DNA of 64,000 bases from Malania oleifera (taxonomy: Eukaryota > Streptophyta > Magnoliopsida > Santalales > Ximeniaceae). Under the pieces are notes generated by a model that was not told the DNA's origin, searched no databases, and saw nothing but the letters and a program-made list of their open reading frames with translations. Numbering within the stretch: position 1 is the stretch's first letter; every line of letters begins with the position of its first letter. A program made the translations under genes and the position numbers. Positions 11,041-22,612 of the stretch are shown here, piece by piece. Location: positions 99,320,397 through 99,384,396 of the forward strand of contig NC_080423.1 in the NCBI RefSeq assembly GCF_029873635.1, written 5' to 3'.

Positions 11041-12968
11041 ACTGTTTTTTTTATTTTGGGGCGACGCATTTGTTTATCGCCCGAGATTATGTTAAATTGT
11101 GTGGGTTTGAGCATCAACAGTTAGAAATTAGTTTGTCTGTTGCTACGCCAACTAGGACCGTAGGGGTATGTAGAAAGGTACTCAGGGACTGTCCAGTGGA
11201 TATTCAAGGGAGATACTTGTTAGCTAATCTGGTGGTTTTGGACATGCATGGGTTTGAGGTAATCTTGGGCATGGATTGGCTAGTTGCCCACTATGCTAGT
11301 ATTGATTGCCATTAGAGAGTGGTAGTGTCTAGACCTCTAGAGGGACAGGAGTACAGATTCGTGGGATCATGTGTGCACACCCCACCTCAGCTATTATTTG
11401 CTATTCAGGCGTGTAGATTGCTATCAGAAGGTTGTCAGGGATATTTAGCCTATGTGAAGGCTATATCAGAAGGGGAACTGAGGGTGGAGGATATCCCAGT
11501 GGTGAGGGATTTTCCTGATGTATTTTCCGAGGATATGCCGGGACTACCTCCTGATCGTGAGGTAGAGTTCGTTATTGATTTGGTTCCAGGAACTGTGCCA
11601 ATTTCGAAGGCGCCATATAGAATGGCACCGGCAGAGCTGAAAGAATTGAAAGAGCAATTGTAGAAGCTGTTAGATAAGGGGTTCATTCGGCCCAGTGTGT
11701 CACCCTAGGGAGCACCGGTGTTGTTTGTGAGGAAGAAGGATGGCTCGATGAGATTTTGCATCGACTATCGAGAAATAAATAAAGTAACTATCAAGAATAA
11801 ATACCCGTTCTCGTGTATCGATGATTTGTTTGACCGGTTATAGGGGACACAGATCTTTTCGAAGATAGATTTACGCTCCGGGTACCATCAGGTGAATGTC
11901 AGGGCGGAAGATGTTCTGAAGACGGCATTTAGAACACGGTATGGTCACTATGAATTTCTAGTTATGCCGTTTGGGTTGACGAATGCTCCTGCAGTGTTTA
12001 TGGATCTTATGAATAGAGTTTTTCACCAGTACTTGGATCAGTTTGTGGTAGTATTTATTGATGATATACTGGTGTATTCGAAGAGTTTAGAGGAGCATGA
12101 GGAGAATCTGAGTATAGTGTTGCAGGTGTTGCGAGAGAATAAGCTATATGCGAAGCTCAAGAAGTGTGAGTTCTGGCTGGAACAGGTTACCTTCCTTGGA
12201 CACGTTATATCCAAGGGTGGTATTTCTGTTGATCCGAGTAGGATTGAGGCGGTAGTTGAATGGGTACGACCAAAGAACGTGCACGAGATCAGGAGTTTCC
12301 TGGGATTGGTTAGGTACTACTGCAGGTTTGTTGAGGGCTTTTCTTGATTGTCAGGCCCGTTGACCAGATTGACCAGGAAATAAGCGAAGTTTGAGTGGTC
12401 TAATGAATGTGAACAGAGCTTCCAGGAGTTGAAGTAGCGACTCATCACTGCGCCTGTGTTGACGATTCCTTCAGGAGAAGAGGGGTTCGTAATTTACAGT
12501 GATGCGTCCCATAAAGGGCTCAGATGCGTGTTGATGTAGCGGGGGAGAGTGATAGCCTATGCCTCACGACAGTTGAAAGAATATGAGAAGAACTATCTTA
12601 CCCACGATCTAGAGTTGGCGGCAGTTGTTTACACGCTGAAGATTTGGAGGCACTATCTATATGGGGGTAGGTGTGAGATATTTACTGACCATAAGAGCTT
12701 AAAGTATTTCTTCACACAGAAGGAATTGAATATGAGGCAGAGGAGATGGCTGGAGCTAATAAAGGATTACGACTGCACTATTAGCTACCACCCAAGAAAG
12801 GCTAATGTGGTTCCTGATGCTTTGAGTCGGAAATCAGTGGAATCATATGTATCTGCAATGGAGGTTCAGCATTCGATTCAGATGGATCTGGAGAGGCTCG
12901 GTGGGGAGCTGGTAGAGGGCGATCACCAGGCGTTCATTGCTGACTTGGTTTTGCAGCCGACTCTATAG
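11041..12968 (+). pseudogene. Protease, reverse transcriptase and RNase H of the complete element
   Basis: The protease is recognisable from the GATH segment (about 11060) to ILGMDWL (about 11262), but the catalytic triplet reads Tyr-Phe-Gly instead of Asp-Ser/Thr-Gly and a T-tract near 11045 has a 1-bp frame change. RT follows with [14 protein letters not shown] and an intact Phe-Ile-Asp-Asp box at 12054-12065. RNase H keeps YSDAS and ends in the ALSRKS tether (about 12830). Stops: TAG at 11313, 11662, 11706 (a Trp position), 11841, 12433, 12537 and 12966; TGA at 12345; TAA near 12374. In the related copy at 1-2360, several of these positions carry CAG or TGG. Confidence 0.95.
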
Positions 12969-14396
12969 GAGAGGATTAAAGCAGCTCGAAGGAATGATGC
13001 AGAACTAGTAGAGCTTATGGGAAAGGTACAGGATGGTCAGGAACTAAAGTTCCGCATTTCAGATGATGGAGCCCTGAGGTTCCATACCAGGTTATGTGCT
13101 CCTGCCAATCCTAAGATCAAGAAAGTCATTCTGGAGGAAGCACATCGATCCCTATATACTGTACATCCGGGTAGCACTAAAATGTACAGGGATCTCCGAG
13201 AGTCCTTCTGGTGGAGCAACATGAAGAGGGAGATAGCTCAGTTTGTGGGTCAGTGTTTGACGTGCCAGCAAGTGAAGGCTGAGCATCAGAGACCGACGGG
13301 ATCATTGCAGCCACTCCACATTCCTGAGTGGAAGTGGGAGCATATAGCGATGGATTTCGTCTCAGGATTACCGCCAGCATTGCATGGACATGACGTTATT
13401 TGGGTAGTGGTGGATCGATTGACGAAGACTGCCCACTTTTTGCCGATCAGAGTTAGCTACTCCTTGGACAGATTAGCTGAGTTATACATCCAGGAGATAG
13501 TTAGGCTCCACGGCGTCCTAGTGTCCATAGTTTCAGATAGAGACCCACGGTTCACATCTCATTTTTGGAAGAGTCTGCAAGAGGCCATGGGTTCTCAATT
13601 GTCGTTCAGCACAGCTTTTCATCCTCAGACAGATGGACAGACAGAAAAGACGATACAGATTCTGGAGGATATGCTGCGAGCATGTGTGCTGGACTTTGGA
13701 GGTCGTTGGATGCAGTATTTGCCACTGGTTGAGTTTGCGTATAATAACGGCTACCAGGCCAGCATTGGGATGACACCTTATGAGGCACTGTATGGCAGGA
13801 GGTACCGATCCCCATTGTACTGGGATGAGGTTGGTGAGAGACAGGTATTGGGGCCAGAGCTGATACAGCAGACTCAGGATAAAGTCAGACTCATAAAAGA
13901 CAGGATTAGGACAACGCAGAGCCGGCAGAAGAGTTATGCTGATACTCGTCGACGAGAATTGGAGTTTGACACAGGAGATCACGTGTTCCTGAAGGTGGCA
14001 CCGCTGAAGGGTGTTATGAGGTTAGGGAGAAAGGGTAAGCTGCGCCCTAGGTATATTGGACCATTCGAGGTTCTTGAGAGAGTGGGTCCAGTTCCCTATC
14101 GTTTGGCATTACCACCGGTCCTATCTAGGATCCATGACGTATTCCACGTTTCTATGCTGAGGAAATACGTTGCAGACCCCTCCTATGTGATTAGATATGA
14201 AGCATTGGAATTAGGCGATACTTTAGCTTATGAGGAGGTGCCAGTGCAGATTCTTGATTGGAAGGAATAGGAGCTATGCACGAAGAAGATTCCACTGATA
14301 AAAGTTCTGTGGCGCAACCATGCCATTGAGGAGGCTTCTTGGGAATTAGAGAATCAAATGCGCCAGAGATATCCGCACTTATTCAGTGGAGTTTAG
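12969..14396 (+). pseudogene. Integrase with GPY/F module and chromodomain-like tail
   Basis: The longest open stretch of the element (13017-14270, 417 residues). An H-x5-H and CLTC pair forms the HHCC zinc-binding domain (about 13140-13270). The DDE core is complete: the Asp in MDFVSG, the Asp in SDRDPRF and the Glu after HPQTDGQT. A GPF...PYRL GPY/F module (about 14060-14110) and HDVFHVSMLRKY follow, then a C-terminal chromodomain-like region after a TAG at 14268-14270, ending with a stop at 14394-14396. Such tails are typical of chromoviruses and steer integration to heterochromatin. This domain block is much less damaged than gag. Confidence 0.95.
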
Positions 14397-14640
14397 CCAG
14401 TCAAGTGAATGGAATATTGTTGTAGTTTTATTTGTATAGTGTAATGTAAGATAGATAGAGTTTTTAGTTTTGAAACGTGAATGGTTTTGGGAGAATTTTG
14501 AATTGTTGTAATCTCCTAGAGCTCTCGTTGTAACCACGGTATTCCTCCGCTATAAGTGAGGGTAATCAATAAAAATTGAAAGTGTTTTCGCTAAAGAAGG
14601 GAAACAGGGGAATGAAAAATTTCGAGGAGAAAATTTTTAT

Positions 14641-14653
14641 AAGGAGGGGAGAA
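14641..14653 (+). other. Polypurine tract
   Basis: AAGGAGGGGAGAA directly precedes the 3' LTR; it is the plus-strand primer site of the retrotransposon. Confidence 0.92.
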
Positions 14654-14956
14654 TGTAAAAACCCTAAAAAGAGATATAAAAGATTAATATAATGATTCCA
14701 AAAATAAAAATAAAAATTAAAAAAATTAAAAAAAATTAATTAAAAAAAATATTAATTAATTGAACGATTTTAAAAAGAAAAAGAAAAAAATTTAATTAAT
14801 TAAAATTTATTTTTATTTTATTTATAAAATATATTATTATTATATATATATATATATAATCACCTGAAGCTTCTTTAGTGACTTCTTCAGTAAGGATTCA
14901 CGCCCCCCCCGGTATTCTTCTTCTTTTCTTTTCTTTTCTTTTCTCTGCAACTCTCT

Positions 14957-15017
<61 letters not shown>

Positions 15018-17177
15018 ACGTTCTCTCTCCCTCTCTCCTCGATTTCATGATGGATTTTAGCCCGATCGGAAATCCGAAAATACTACTGGACTCCATTCCC
15101 CGCTACTGTCATTTCTACCGGAGCAGATCGGTTTTAGGAGCGGTGTAAGCGTATTCCCTAGGGTAAACCATTTTCCCCTTTTTATTTAATTTCTTGCAAA
15201 ATATAAGCCCAATTGACGAACGGTCACCACCACGAGAATCTAGGGATGATTCTCTACAAGTTTAGTGGGACGGAATTCTCGTGGGGATGTCCGGCCAAAA
15301 TCCCAAATTTGGGCTGCGGCGATTATTAAGGGGCTTATTTTTAATTAATTAGCATTAATTTAGAAATACTAAAATATTAAACATTTGGGACTGAAGTAGG
15401 ATTTCTAGAATTTAGGCCCCGGGTGAGCGCCGCTGGGTGCAATTTTGGGACCCGCAGGCGAGATTTGGAAAATTAAGTGGGGATGTTAAATAATAGTTTA
15501 AATGTTAATTTGATGTATTTTGAGCCTAAGGAAGGCTAGAAGAGTATTATTTTGGAGAAATAGATTAATTAATCTGGAGAAAGATGTAAATTGCAGGAGT
15601 TAAATTTCGGGCGCCAAGGGCGTGAAATTTTGAATCCTAACGAATTTCTCAGTAGGCAGGTAAGGGAATAAACTAAAGCAGTAATTTTCCATACAAATTA
15701 TTATTGATTATGAGTAAATTTATTTTCAGAAAAGCATATGTTATATTGTGTATTACGAATGAAATGTACGATTGGGAAAATACTGCTATGATGATTAAAA
15801 TATATATGTATGTATGAGATGTAAGGAATTCACGATTTTAGAATATCAAGTATGACTTTTAACAGCATATGTGTGGCATGAATATTATTTTATGTGAAAT
15901 GTATTATGATGTGAAAGATTTTACGAACAAGGCATGATTTTAGGTATTATGAAAATATGAGTTATGTTGTGATGGTTTTGACGATTATGTGATAAATGAT
16001 GTATTTTTAGAATATATATACCTGAAACAATTTTGGCGCGATGCCATATATTTATGTTATCGGCACAAGGCCGTATTTATGTTTTTGGTGCGAGGCCATA
16101 TATTTATGTTATCGGCACGTGGCCGTATTTATGTTATTGGTGCAAGGCCATGTATTTATGTTATCGGTACGAGGCCGTATTTATGTTATCGGCACGAGGC
16201 CGTATTTATGTTATTGGCGCGAGGCCACGTATTTATGTTTTCGGCGCGAGGCCGTAATTACTATATTTTGGGCACGAGGCCGTAATGATGTTATATATAT
16301 GATCATGTATTATATGTTATCACCACCAGGATGTTAGTTTAGTTCAGTTCAGGGGCTCGGTACCGTAGCTATATGTGTAGATCAGATATTTACGTCAGAT
16401 TAGTGGTAGCCATCCCACGAGGGGATGAGAGATGGATAGTCGATGTGGCTTTCAGTAGAGTGTGGACGTCCACCTAGCAGTCCGGACCAGGGTATGGCGG
16501 GCTCATCGTACTTACAGACATATTTGATTCGGCAGTGGTCGGCCAGCCATTGTCGGGTCCAGCCTTCGGGCTGCACAACCCGTCATGGGGGGTAATACAT
16601 GACACCAACTAGCTAGTCATCCTGAGTTTGTTTTCAGTACTACAGTTATAAAGATGATTTTATGTATGTTATGATTTATTAACAGATGTGAAAATATATG
16701 TTTATCTAATAAGATATGATGATGTTTATAGATTTATGAAATGTACTATATACGTATAAATGCATTAAATATTCATATTGCCACACAACTATATTTAGTT
16801 TATTTTCCCTTACTGAGAAGTGTCTCACCCCTGAACATTAAATGATTTTCAGGAAATCCAGTGAGACCGGTGGGCTAGAGCCGCCATTGAGTGATTGGGG
16901 CTTCCCTACTAGAAGGGTAAGCATTGAACTAAGATCGGGAGTTTTTGTTATTTAATCCTAGTGTTATTTTGACTTTTGGAGGTTGTATATCATAACAGTA
17001 TTTTGATGTTATAGAAAGCTCTGGTATTATGTTTTATTATTGGATATTTGAGATTTTATATTTACTGCTGCTAGGTTTTTCGCTGTGTTTGAGAGGTGTC
17101 CCCGCTACCCACGGGTTCGGGTTGACCATTTTATTTATTATGCAATATTTTATGTTAAAAAATTGAGGGACGTTACA
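14654..17177 (+). repeat. 3' LTR of the complete Ty3/gypsy element (2524 bp)
   Basis: It starts TGTAAAAACCC right after the polypurine tract and ends GGGACGTTACA, followed by GTAAA. Compared with the 5' LTR it has a longer CT repeat (14960-15015), a shorter AT repeat (14839-14858) and two more minisatellite units. Confidence 0.95.
16035..16286 (+). repeat. ~25-bp minisatellite in the 3' LTR, about 10 units
   Basis: Same unit as in the 5' LTR, with the GAGGCC-type box repeated ten times, i.e. a two-unit length difference between the LTRs of one element. Confidence 0.92.
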
Positions 17178-17182
17178 GTAAA

Positions 17183-18097
17183 TCAGTTAGTTATGTATTG
17201 AAATATATTATATGATATCATACCCTGTTGGACTTGCAGCTACAGAGCACGGTACCGTTGCTACAAATACTATGTTACTTTACGAGTACAACCACCTATT
17301 CATATATACGTGGTAAAGTCGACCACCTAGGCCCTTGAAGAGGCTAGGTTCCCCATCCAGATATGGGTTGAGGTGGGTAGGTCGACTAACGGATTTCAGT
17401 GATTTATTCCTGGTTGGCCAGCTAGGGTAAATCCAGCCTACGGGGCACACAATCTCATCGTGAGGGGCATGTCATGACATAGATAGTTACAGGGAACAAT
17501 TTCAGTTATTATTACATACATATGGATTTACTGGTTCGGGGACCCTACTTATGTACATTAGAAGTATTTTGAGTTATAATTTACAATACTATTATATTAA
17601 GCAACATGGATAGGGGATGCATTTTCTTACTGATACTGTACTTAACATATCCAATTATACATGTTTGTATGGAATCAGATTTAGCACATTATTATTAGCT
17701 TATTTGCCACACACTAGTAATACCATATTTCTTCTTACTGAGCGTTGGCTCATCCCAGTGTTGAAATATTTTTCAGGTGATCCAGGTAGGCGAACAGATC
17801 AGGTTCGCAAATAGAGGGGCGTCTGTAGTGCCTTGTCAGCAGAGTGAGTATCATTTTTTAGAGCATTTTTGTGTTGCCCTCACCAGTTGAGGTTATTTTG
17901 GGAACAGTGATACATGTGTATTCAGAGATTACATACTAACACTCTGGTATTGTACATAACGTATATGGATGTGTTTATTCATTTTCTGCTTCTTATTGCT
18001 TAGGTTTATGGACGAGCTTCTCTCAGTAGGGTATCAGAGCATGTAGATAATCATAGTATATAAAAAAAAAAAAAAAATTATTAAGCAGGTCGTTACA
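17183..18097 (+). mobile_element. Solo LTR, family A, right part
   Basis: Continuation of the LTR begun at 6061. It ends GGTCGTTACA, as does the reverse family A LTR, and is followed by TACAT (18098-18102), the target duplication of 6056-6060. A run of about 16 A residues lies at 18062-18077. Confidence 0.9.
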
Positions 18098-18102
18098 TAC
18101 AT

Positions 18103-18757
18103 AGTATGTATGATATAGTATATATTCATATATGCATAATATACAGTATATGTCTAGCATATATTATATAGTATATGGATAGGATGTAATATATATAAAT
18201 AATACATATATGTATATATATAGTATATAATATTTACATAATATATATAATAGAGCATATGTAACATAGAATAATATATATATACACACACACACATATG
18301 GTATATAATACATATATGTACATATAGAGTATATAGCATATATATAGTATATATTGTGTAGCATATATATAGGATATAGCATATATATAGGATATATCAT
18401 ATAATGCATAAATAGGAGATAATATATAATGTGTGTGTGTGTGTGTGTATAGGATACATAACATGAAATAGTGCATATATATAATGTGATATATAACTAT
18501 ATACATAATATAGTATACATAATCTAGTATACATAAAATGAAATAATAAATAATATCTAATATACATACAATATGGTAGAGCAAACATATAATGTGATAT
18601 ATACCTCTATATAGTTAATATAGTATACATATAGCAGATAACATATATTCATAATATGTAATAATACATAATATCTATTATATATACAATATGGTGTATG
18701 CATGTAATATACATATATTATTAGTAGGTACATAATATATGATATAATATATTGATG
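18103..18757. repeat. AT-rich low-complexity tract
   Basis: About 650 bp of degenerate TATA/ATGTATA repeats with short (CA)n at 18290 and (TG)n at 18430. Reading frames here are low-complexity artefacts of Tyr, Ile, Met and Cys codons. Confidence 0.9.
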
Positions 18758-18759
18758 CC

Positions 18760-21200
18760 TTGTCACTTCCCGCTCATAAAAGCCTTCAGGCTTCTCTTCA
18801 AGGAATCTTTGGAAATTTCAGGGTGTATGACTGCAAAATCAAAGTCATGGCTAATTATTCTTCTAAAGAGGTGTAGTCAGCCATAGTTCTAAGAATTGCC
18901 CTGTTGTCTTTTGGAGATTTGGCTTGAGCCAATTTTGCCTGCAACTAGGACTTTGTGAGGAGTAATTCAGATTGTCCCGATAGTTCGGGTGACTTTTAAA
19001 AGGTTGGATTATCTTTGAACCAATGCTTGAAATAGCATACCGCTCCATCATTTGATCTGTGATTGCCTTATGAAGTAAAGAACTCGGTGTTTTCAAAAAA
19101 TTATACTACATCATCAAATCCATGTAAGATTGAAAAATTTAAAGAAAAAGAATAGATCTAAAAATTTGATCCATTTGGTCAGGAAGAGAGAGATTATTGG
19201 CTCAAAAATTGTATAAGGATTTTAACTTTGTTGGGAAGATTTTAATGGTAGGACCAAATTTATCCCACCATTAGTGAAACCAAATAGGAACCCTGCGAGA
19301 GAAGTTTTTATTAAAATAAATAAACCAGGAGAAAGAAAAGGTTTTTTTTATAATATAAAATTGCTTTAAACCAAACATCCCGATAATCCTAGTAATTGAA
19401 ATGGTTAGGATCACAATTTTGAGAAAACTTCTTGAGTTTTGCTGGATCTCCCCATCCGATGGGAGAAATAATTTTATTAATCTTAAATTTTTAAAAAAGC
19501 ATTTTTTTTTCGGATCAGACTTGTCGACTTGTTTGAAGATATCAAGAGATTTGGTATCAACAAGAATGAATTCATAGAACAATTGAATTTTCTTAGAATT
19601 TTCATAGATCTTATGAAATTTGTCATTGATAAATTTGTCTGCGAATTTCTTCGTATCTAAATTTGCCTTAAAAAATGATTCTTCAACAGCAAAATAATTT
19701 TGAAAATACTATTTATTTATATAAGGATGACTTTCAAAAGGTACTTTGTCAGGGAGGAATGGCATGGAGAGAAAAGATTAGAATAAATTGCTAGGAGCAA
19801 TATTTCAAAGTCAAAATTGACAATAGGGCTTGCCATCTTACAAAAACTTATTTGTGGGCTAAAATCTTAATATATTTTTCTAAAACATATTTTGTTGATT
19901 GACAATCTACTCAAAGTAAAAACTTTTAACTATGTAGATCATCTTGAAATTTTGAAATACAAAGAACCATGGATAAAATTTCCTTTTTAATGGTAGAATA
20001 ACGTAAATATTGTTGAGTTTTTTTCCACCCAGAATAATGAAATTTTATTAATTGTTTTTTGCCTTCTTTAATTTGCTTTAGAATATCTCCATATCCTAAG
20101 TCAAAGGCATTTATTTCTACAATTTTAAAAGCACTAGAATTAGAAATTGCCAACTAGGAAATTTTCTTAACATGGTATTTTATTTTTCTTACTACTTCAA
20201 TATGAACTTTTCCCCATGACGGAGGGTTCTTTTTTATCATGTCATACAAAAATTTGCAATCTTTTTAGAGATTTTGATAGGAATCAGAGATATAATCTAA
20301 ACATCGTTGAACTCTTTGTAATTGCTTTTTATCCCAAATTTCATATGAAATTTTGTCTATAAAATCAATAATTTGTTTCGTTTTCAATGTTGTGGCCATG
20401 GAATCTAATTTTAGTTTGAAATAAGATTGAATTTTTTTTTCCGAGATGACTAAACCATTAGTCTTAATAATATTCATAAGATTTTGAGATGTTTGAAATG
20501 TTGGTGTAAATTTTCAAAAAATATTAATACATCATCGATATAGATGATAATAAATTGTGAATAGCGATTAAATATTTCAGTTATTATGCTTTGAAATTCA
20601 CTTGGAGCATTTTTTTAAATGGAATAACATTCCATTCATATTGTCCAAAAGGTGTCGTAAAAGCAGTTTTGTATTTGTCTTTCTCAGCAATTTGTATTTG
20701 CCAAAATCCTGATTTCATATAAATTTTTGAAAATATCTTTGCATTATAAACTCTTTTAATAAGGTCCGATTTATTTTGGGATTGGATATCCTATCCATCT
20801 TAGGGCCTTATTTAAGGGTTTATAATTTGTTACTAAATTAGGAGCATCTCTTTCAATTTCAAATGCTTTTTAAACATAAAATGCCGCACAACTCCATGTT
20901 GAATTCGATTTTCTAATCAAGTTTTTGTTTAATAAATCTTATATCTCTTTTTTGCAATATTCTAGCATCTTTGGAGACATTCAATACAAATCAAGTTTTA
21001 CTCTATTTGTATTATCTAGCTTAGAGTGATATATCTTTATTGAAGCAATTTATGTTTAACTAAAAAAAATTATATATTTTTGAAGGTAAAAAAAGTGATT
21101 ATAAGAGAAGAATTTGATAATTTGTATTAAAAAAAATATCAATATCACAAAACAAATTAGAATCTAAAACTTTTAAAAACTCCGTGACGGCAAATATAGC
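18760..21200 (-). pseudogene. Endogenous pararetrovirus (Caulimoviridae) polyprotein remnant
   Basis: Reading down the - strand from about 21000, an RT domain of caulimovirid type is recognisable across several frames, with a Tyr-Ile-Asp-Asp catalytic box at 20531-20542. RNase H follows (20153-19926), with GYGDILKQ and STIKKEILSMVLCI, then a region carried by the frame 19582-19271 that resembles the distal part of the same polyprotein. Many stops and frameshifts interrupt it, so nothing can be expressed. No LTRs flank it, as expected for a pararetrovirus. Genus cannot be settled; florendovirus- or petuvirus-like groups are possible. The outer boundaries are approximate. Confidence 0.82.
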
Positions 21201-22270
21201 ATGACAATGTTGGATGGAATAATAAAAAATAGACAAGAAATAGTTATTATTTATTCACAAATTTTATAATATAAAATTCATGTTTTTTATTTTTTATTTT
21301 ATTGTAATTTGATTATAATTTTCTTCAAATCCTCAACTGAAAAAATATACTACTAATAACTATTCATTTGAGTGTTTGAAAGTTCAATATGATGTTTTTT
21401 TTATTAAAAAAATTATATTTTTAAAAATATTTTTAAGAAAAAGTGTCTTAATAACATATATTTTTTTTTATAATTTTAATTTTTGTATGACTCCATATGT
21501 TTTCAAATATGTAATATCTTCTAAAATTTTCATTATTTTTTGCAACCGATTGTTCTCTTTGTCGTCAGTGTAATGCTTTCTTTAACATATTAAAATTATA
21601 TTTTTTAGTCTTTTCAAAAAACAAAAATTATTATTAATAGTAATCGAGAATTCATGTATATGCACATATGTATACATTTAGGAATTTATATATGATAAAT
21701 TTGATCAATTTATTAGAGGGAAATACCTTTTCTAGAAAAAAAAAGTAACGGCTATATAATTCAGGTAATATTTTAGAGTTTAAAGTTTGAGCATTTGATT
21801 TGAATTTATATATATTTAATATATTTTTATATTATACTTTATTTAAATTTATAAAAATTAAATTTAATATTTAAATACCATACTTTATACACAAAATTAA
21901 TATTTATATTAATATTATTACGTGCCAACTTATTTTTATTGAATTTAAACTATAATATATTTAACAAATTTCACAAACAATGCTTTAATATACAAATCTT
22001 GATAGTTTTTTTATTAAGACTATGAAATAATGTGTATGAAAAATTTAAAATAAATTGGATTTAAATTTGAATTTAATAGTTTTAAGATTCGTTAATTTCG
22101 AATTCAATGTTTTCAAATTAATAAATTTTAAAATAGCAATCAAAACTTGAATTTTTAAGAAAAAATCAAACATGTAAGATAATTAAAAAACAAAAAATAA
22201 AAAATAAAAAAATAAAATAGACTCTCTTCGAACTTTCCCAAGAAGAAAAGAATTAAAAAAAAAAAGGGAA
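21201..22270. other. AT-rich intergenic stretch, nothing recognised
   Basis: Strongly A+T-rich sequence with short A and T runs. No coding similarity or repeat boundary could be supported. It is the distal upstream region of the heat shock factor gene. Confidence 0.7.
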
Positions 22271-22381
22271 GATGACATGAGGGAGAGAGGGGATAACGAA
22301 AGCGTGGGGAACGGGAGAAGGCGAAGCGGTGGTGCCCCGCTGGCGCCATCAACCGCCGTCCGATGCAGCGCTTCTCTCCGC

Positions 22382-22387
22382 CACGTG
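22382..22387 (+). promoter_or_regulatory. G-box core CACGTG
   Basis: Perfect palindromic ACGT-core element 226 bases upstream of the HSF start codon, in the CpG-rich part. Its use in vivo is unknown. Confidence 0.5.
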
Positions 22388-22452
22388 TCCCCCCCAACCC
22401 AACATTCCATTCCATTCCCCACTTCTGTTCTCTCGCAACCCTTCTCACCCAA

Positions 22453-22533
22453 ATGTCTCTGGAACTCTCCCACTCTCTCTATCTGAACCCTCTCTCTTTA
22501 GATCTCTCATGCCGGAGGTTCCTCTCTTACTAA
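22453..22533 (+). other. Candidate uORF 1 (26 codons) in the HSF leader
   Basis: ATG at 22453, TAA at 22531-22533. It overlaps the second upstream frame in a different phase. It matters only if transcription starts upstream of 22453. Confidence 0.4.
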
Positions 22534-22565
22534 AACAGTCTTATCCTCCCGCCGTTCGCTGCTAG
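22509..22565 (+). other. Candidate uORF 2 (18 codons) in the HSF leader
   Basis: ATG at 22509, TAG at 22563-22565, ending 47 bases before the main ATG. The peptide would be MPEVPLLLKQSYPPAVRC. Confidence 0.45.
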
Positions 22566-22612
22566 ACGCTTCCGATACCTGCCCTTTCCCTTCGGTCTAA
22601 CGTCGCGCCCGG

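Larger units (their letters stand above)
7128..17177 (+). mobile_element. Complete Ty3/gypsy chromovirus-type LTR retrotransposon, coding-defective
   Basis: Two LTRs (7128-9609 and 14654-17177) begin TGTAAAAACCC and end GGGACGTTACA. The flanks GTAAA at 7123-7127 and 17178-17182 are a perfect 5-bp target duplication. Primer-binding site (9612-9623), gag, protease, RT, RNase H, integrase, a chromodomain-like tail and a polypurine tract (14641-14653) are all present in order. The LTRs differ by a few percent by eye, plus microsatellite and minisatellite length changes, so insertion is fairly recent. Two frameshifts and more than a dozen stops make this copy non-autonomous. It sits inside an older solo LTR. 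Confidence 0.97.
22271..22612 (+). promoter_or_regulatory. Proximal upstream region and leader of the HSF gene
   Basis: Composition changes abruptly from AT-rich to GC- and CpG-rich at about 22270, marking the gene's proximal promoter and leader. A G-box core CACGTG lies at 22382-22387 within CCACGTGTCC, a typical bZIP/bHLH site. CT-rich leader sequence fills 22440-22505. Two upstream ATGs open short frames (22453-22533 and 22509-22565) before the main start. No clear TATA box or perfect heat shock element was found; the transcription start is unknown. Confidence 0.6.

Noticed and set aside
13533-13982. 149-codon reverse frame
   Set aside because: Antisense shadow of the integrase core.
18154-18766. 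Several reverse frames of 60-116 codons
   Set aside because: Low-complexity translation of TA/ATG-rich repeats.
22155-22565. Frames upstream of HSF on both strands
   Set aside because: They lie in promoter/leader sequence; no motifs, and the main start with a complete HSF domain is at 22613.
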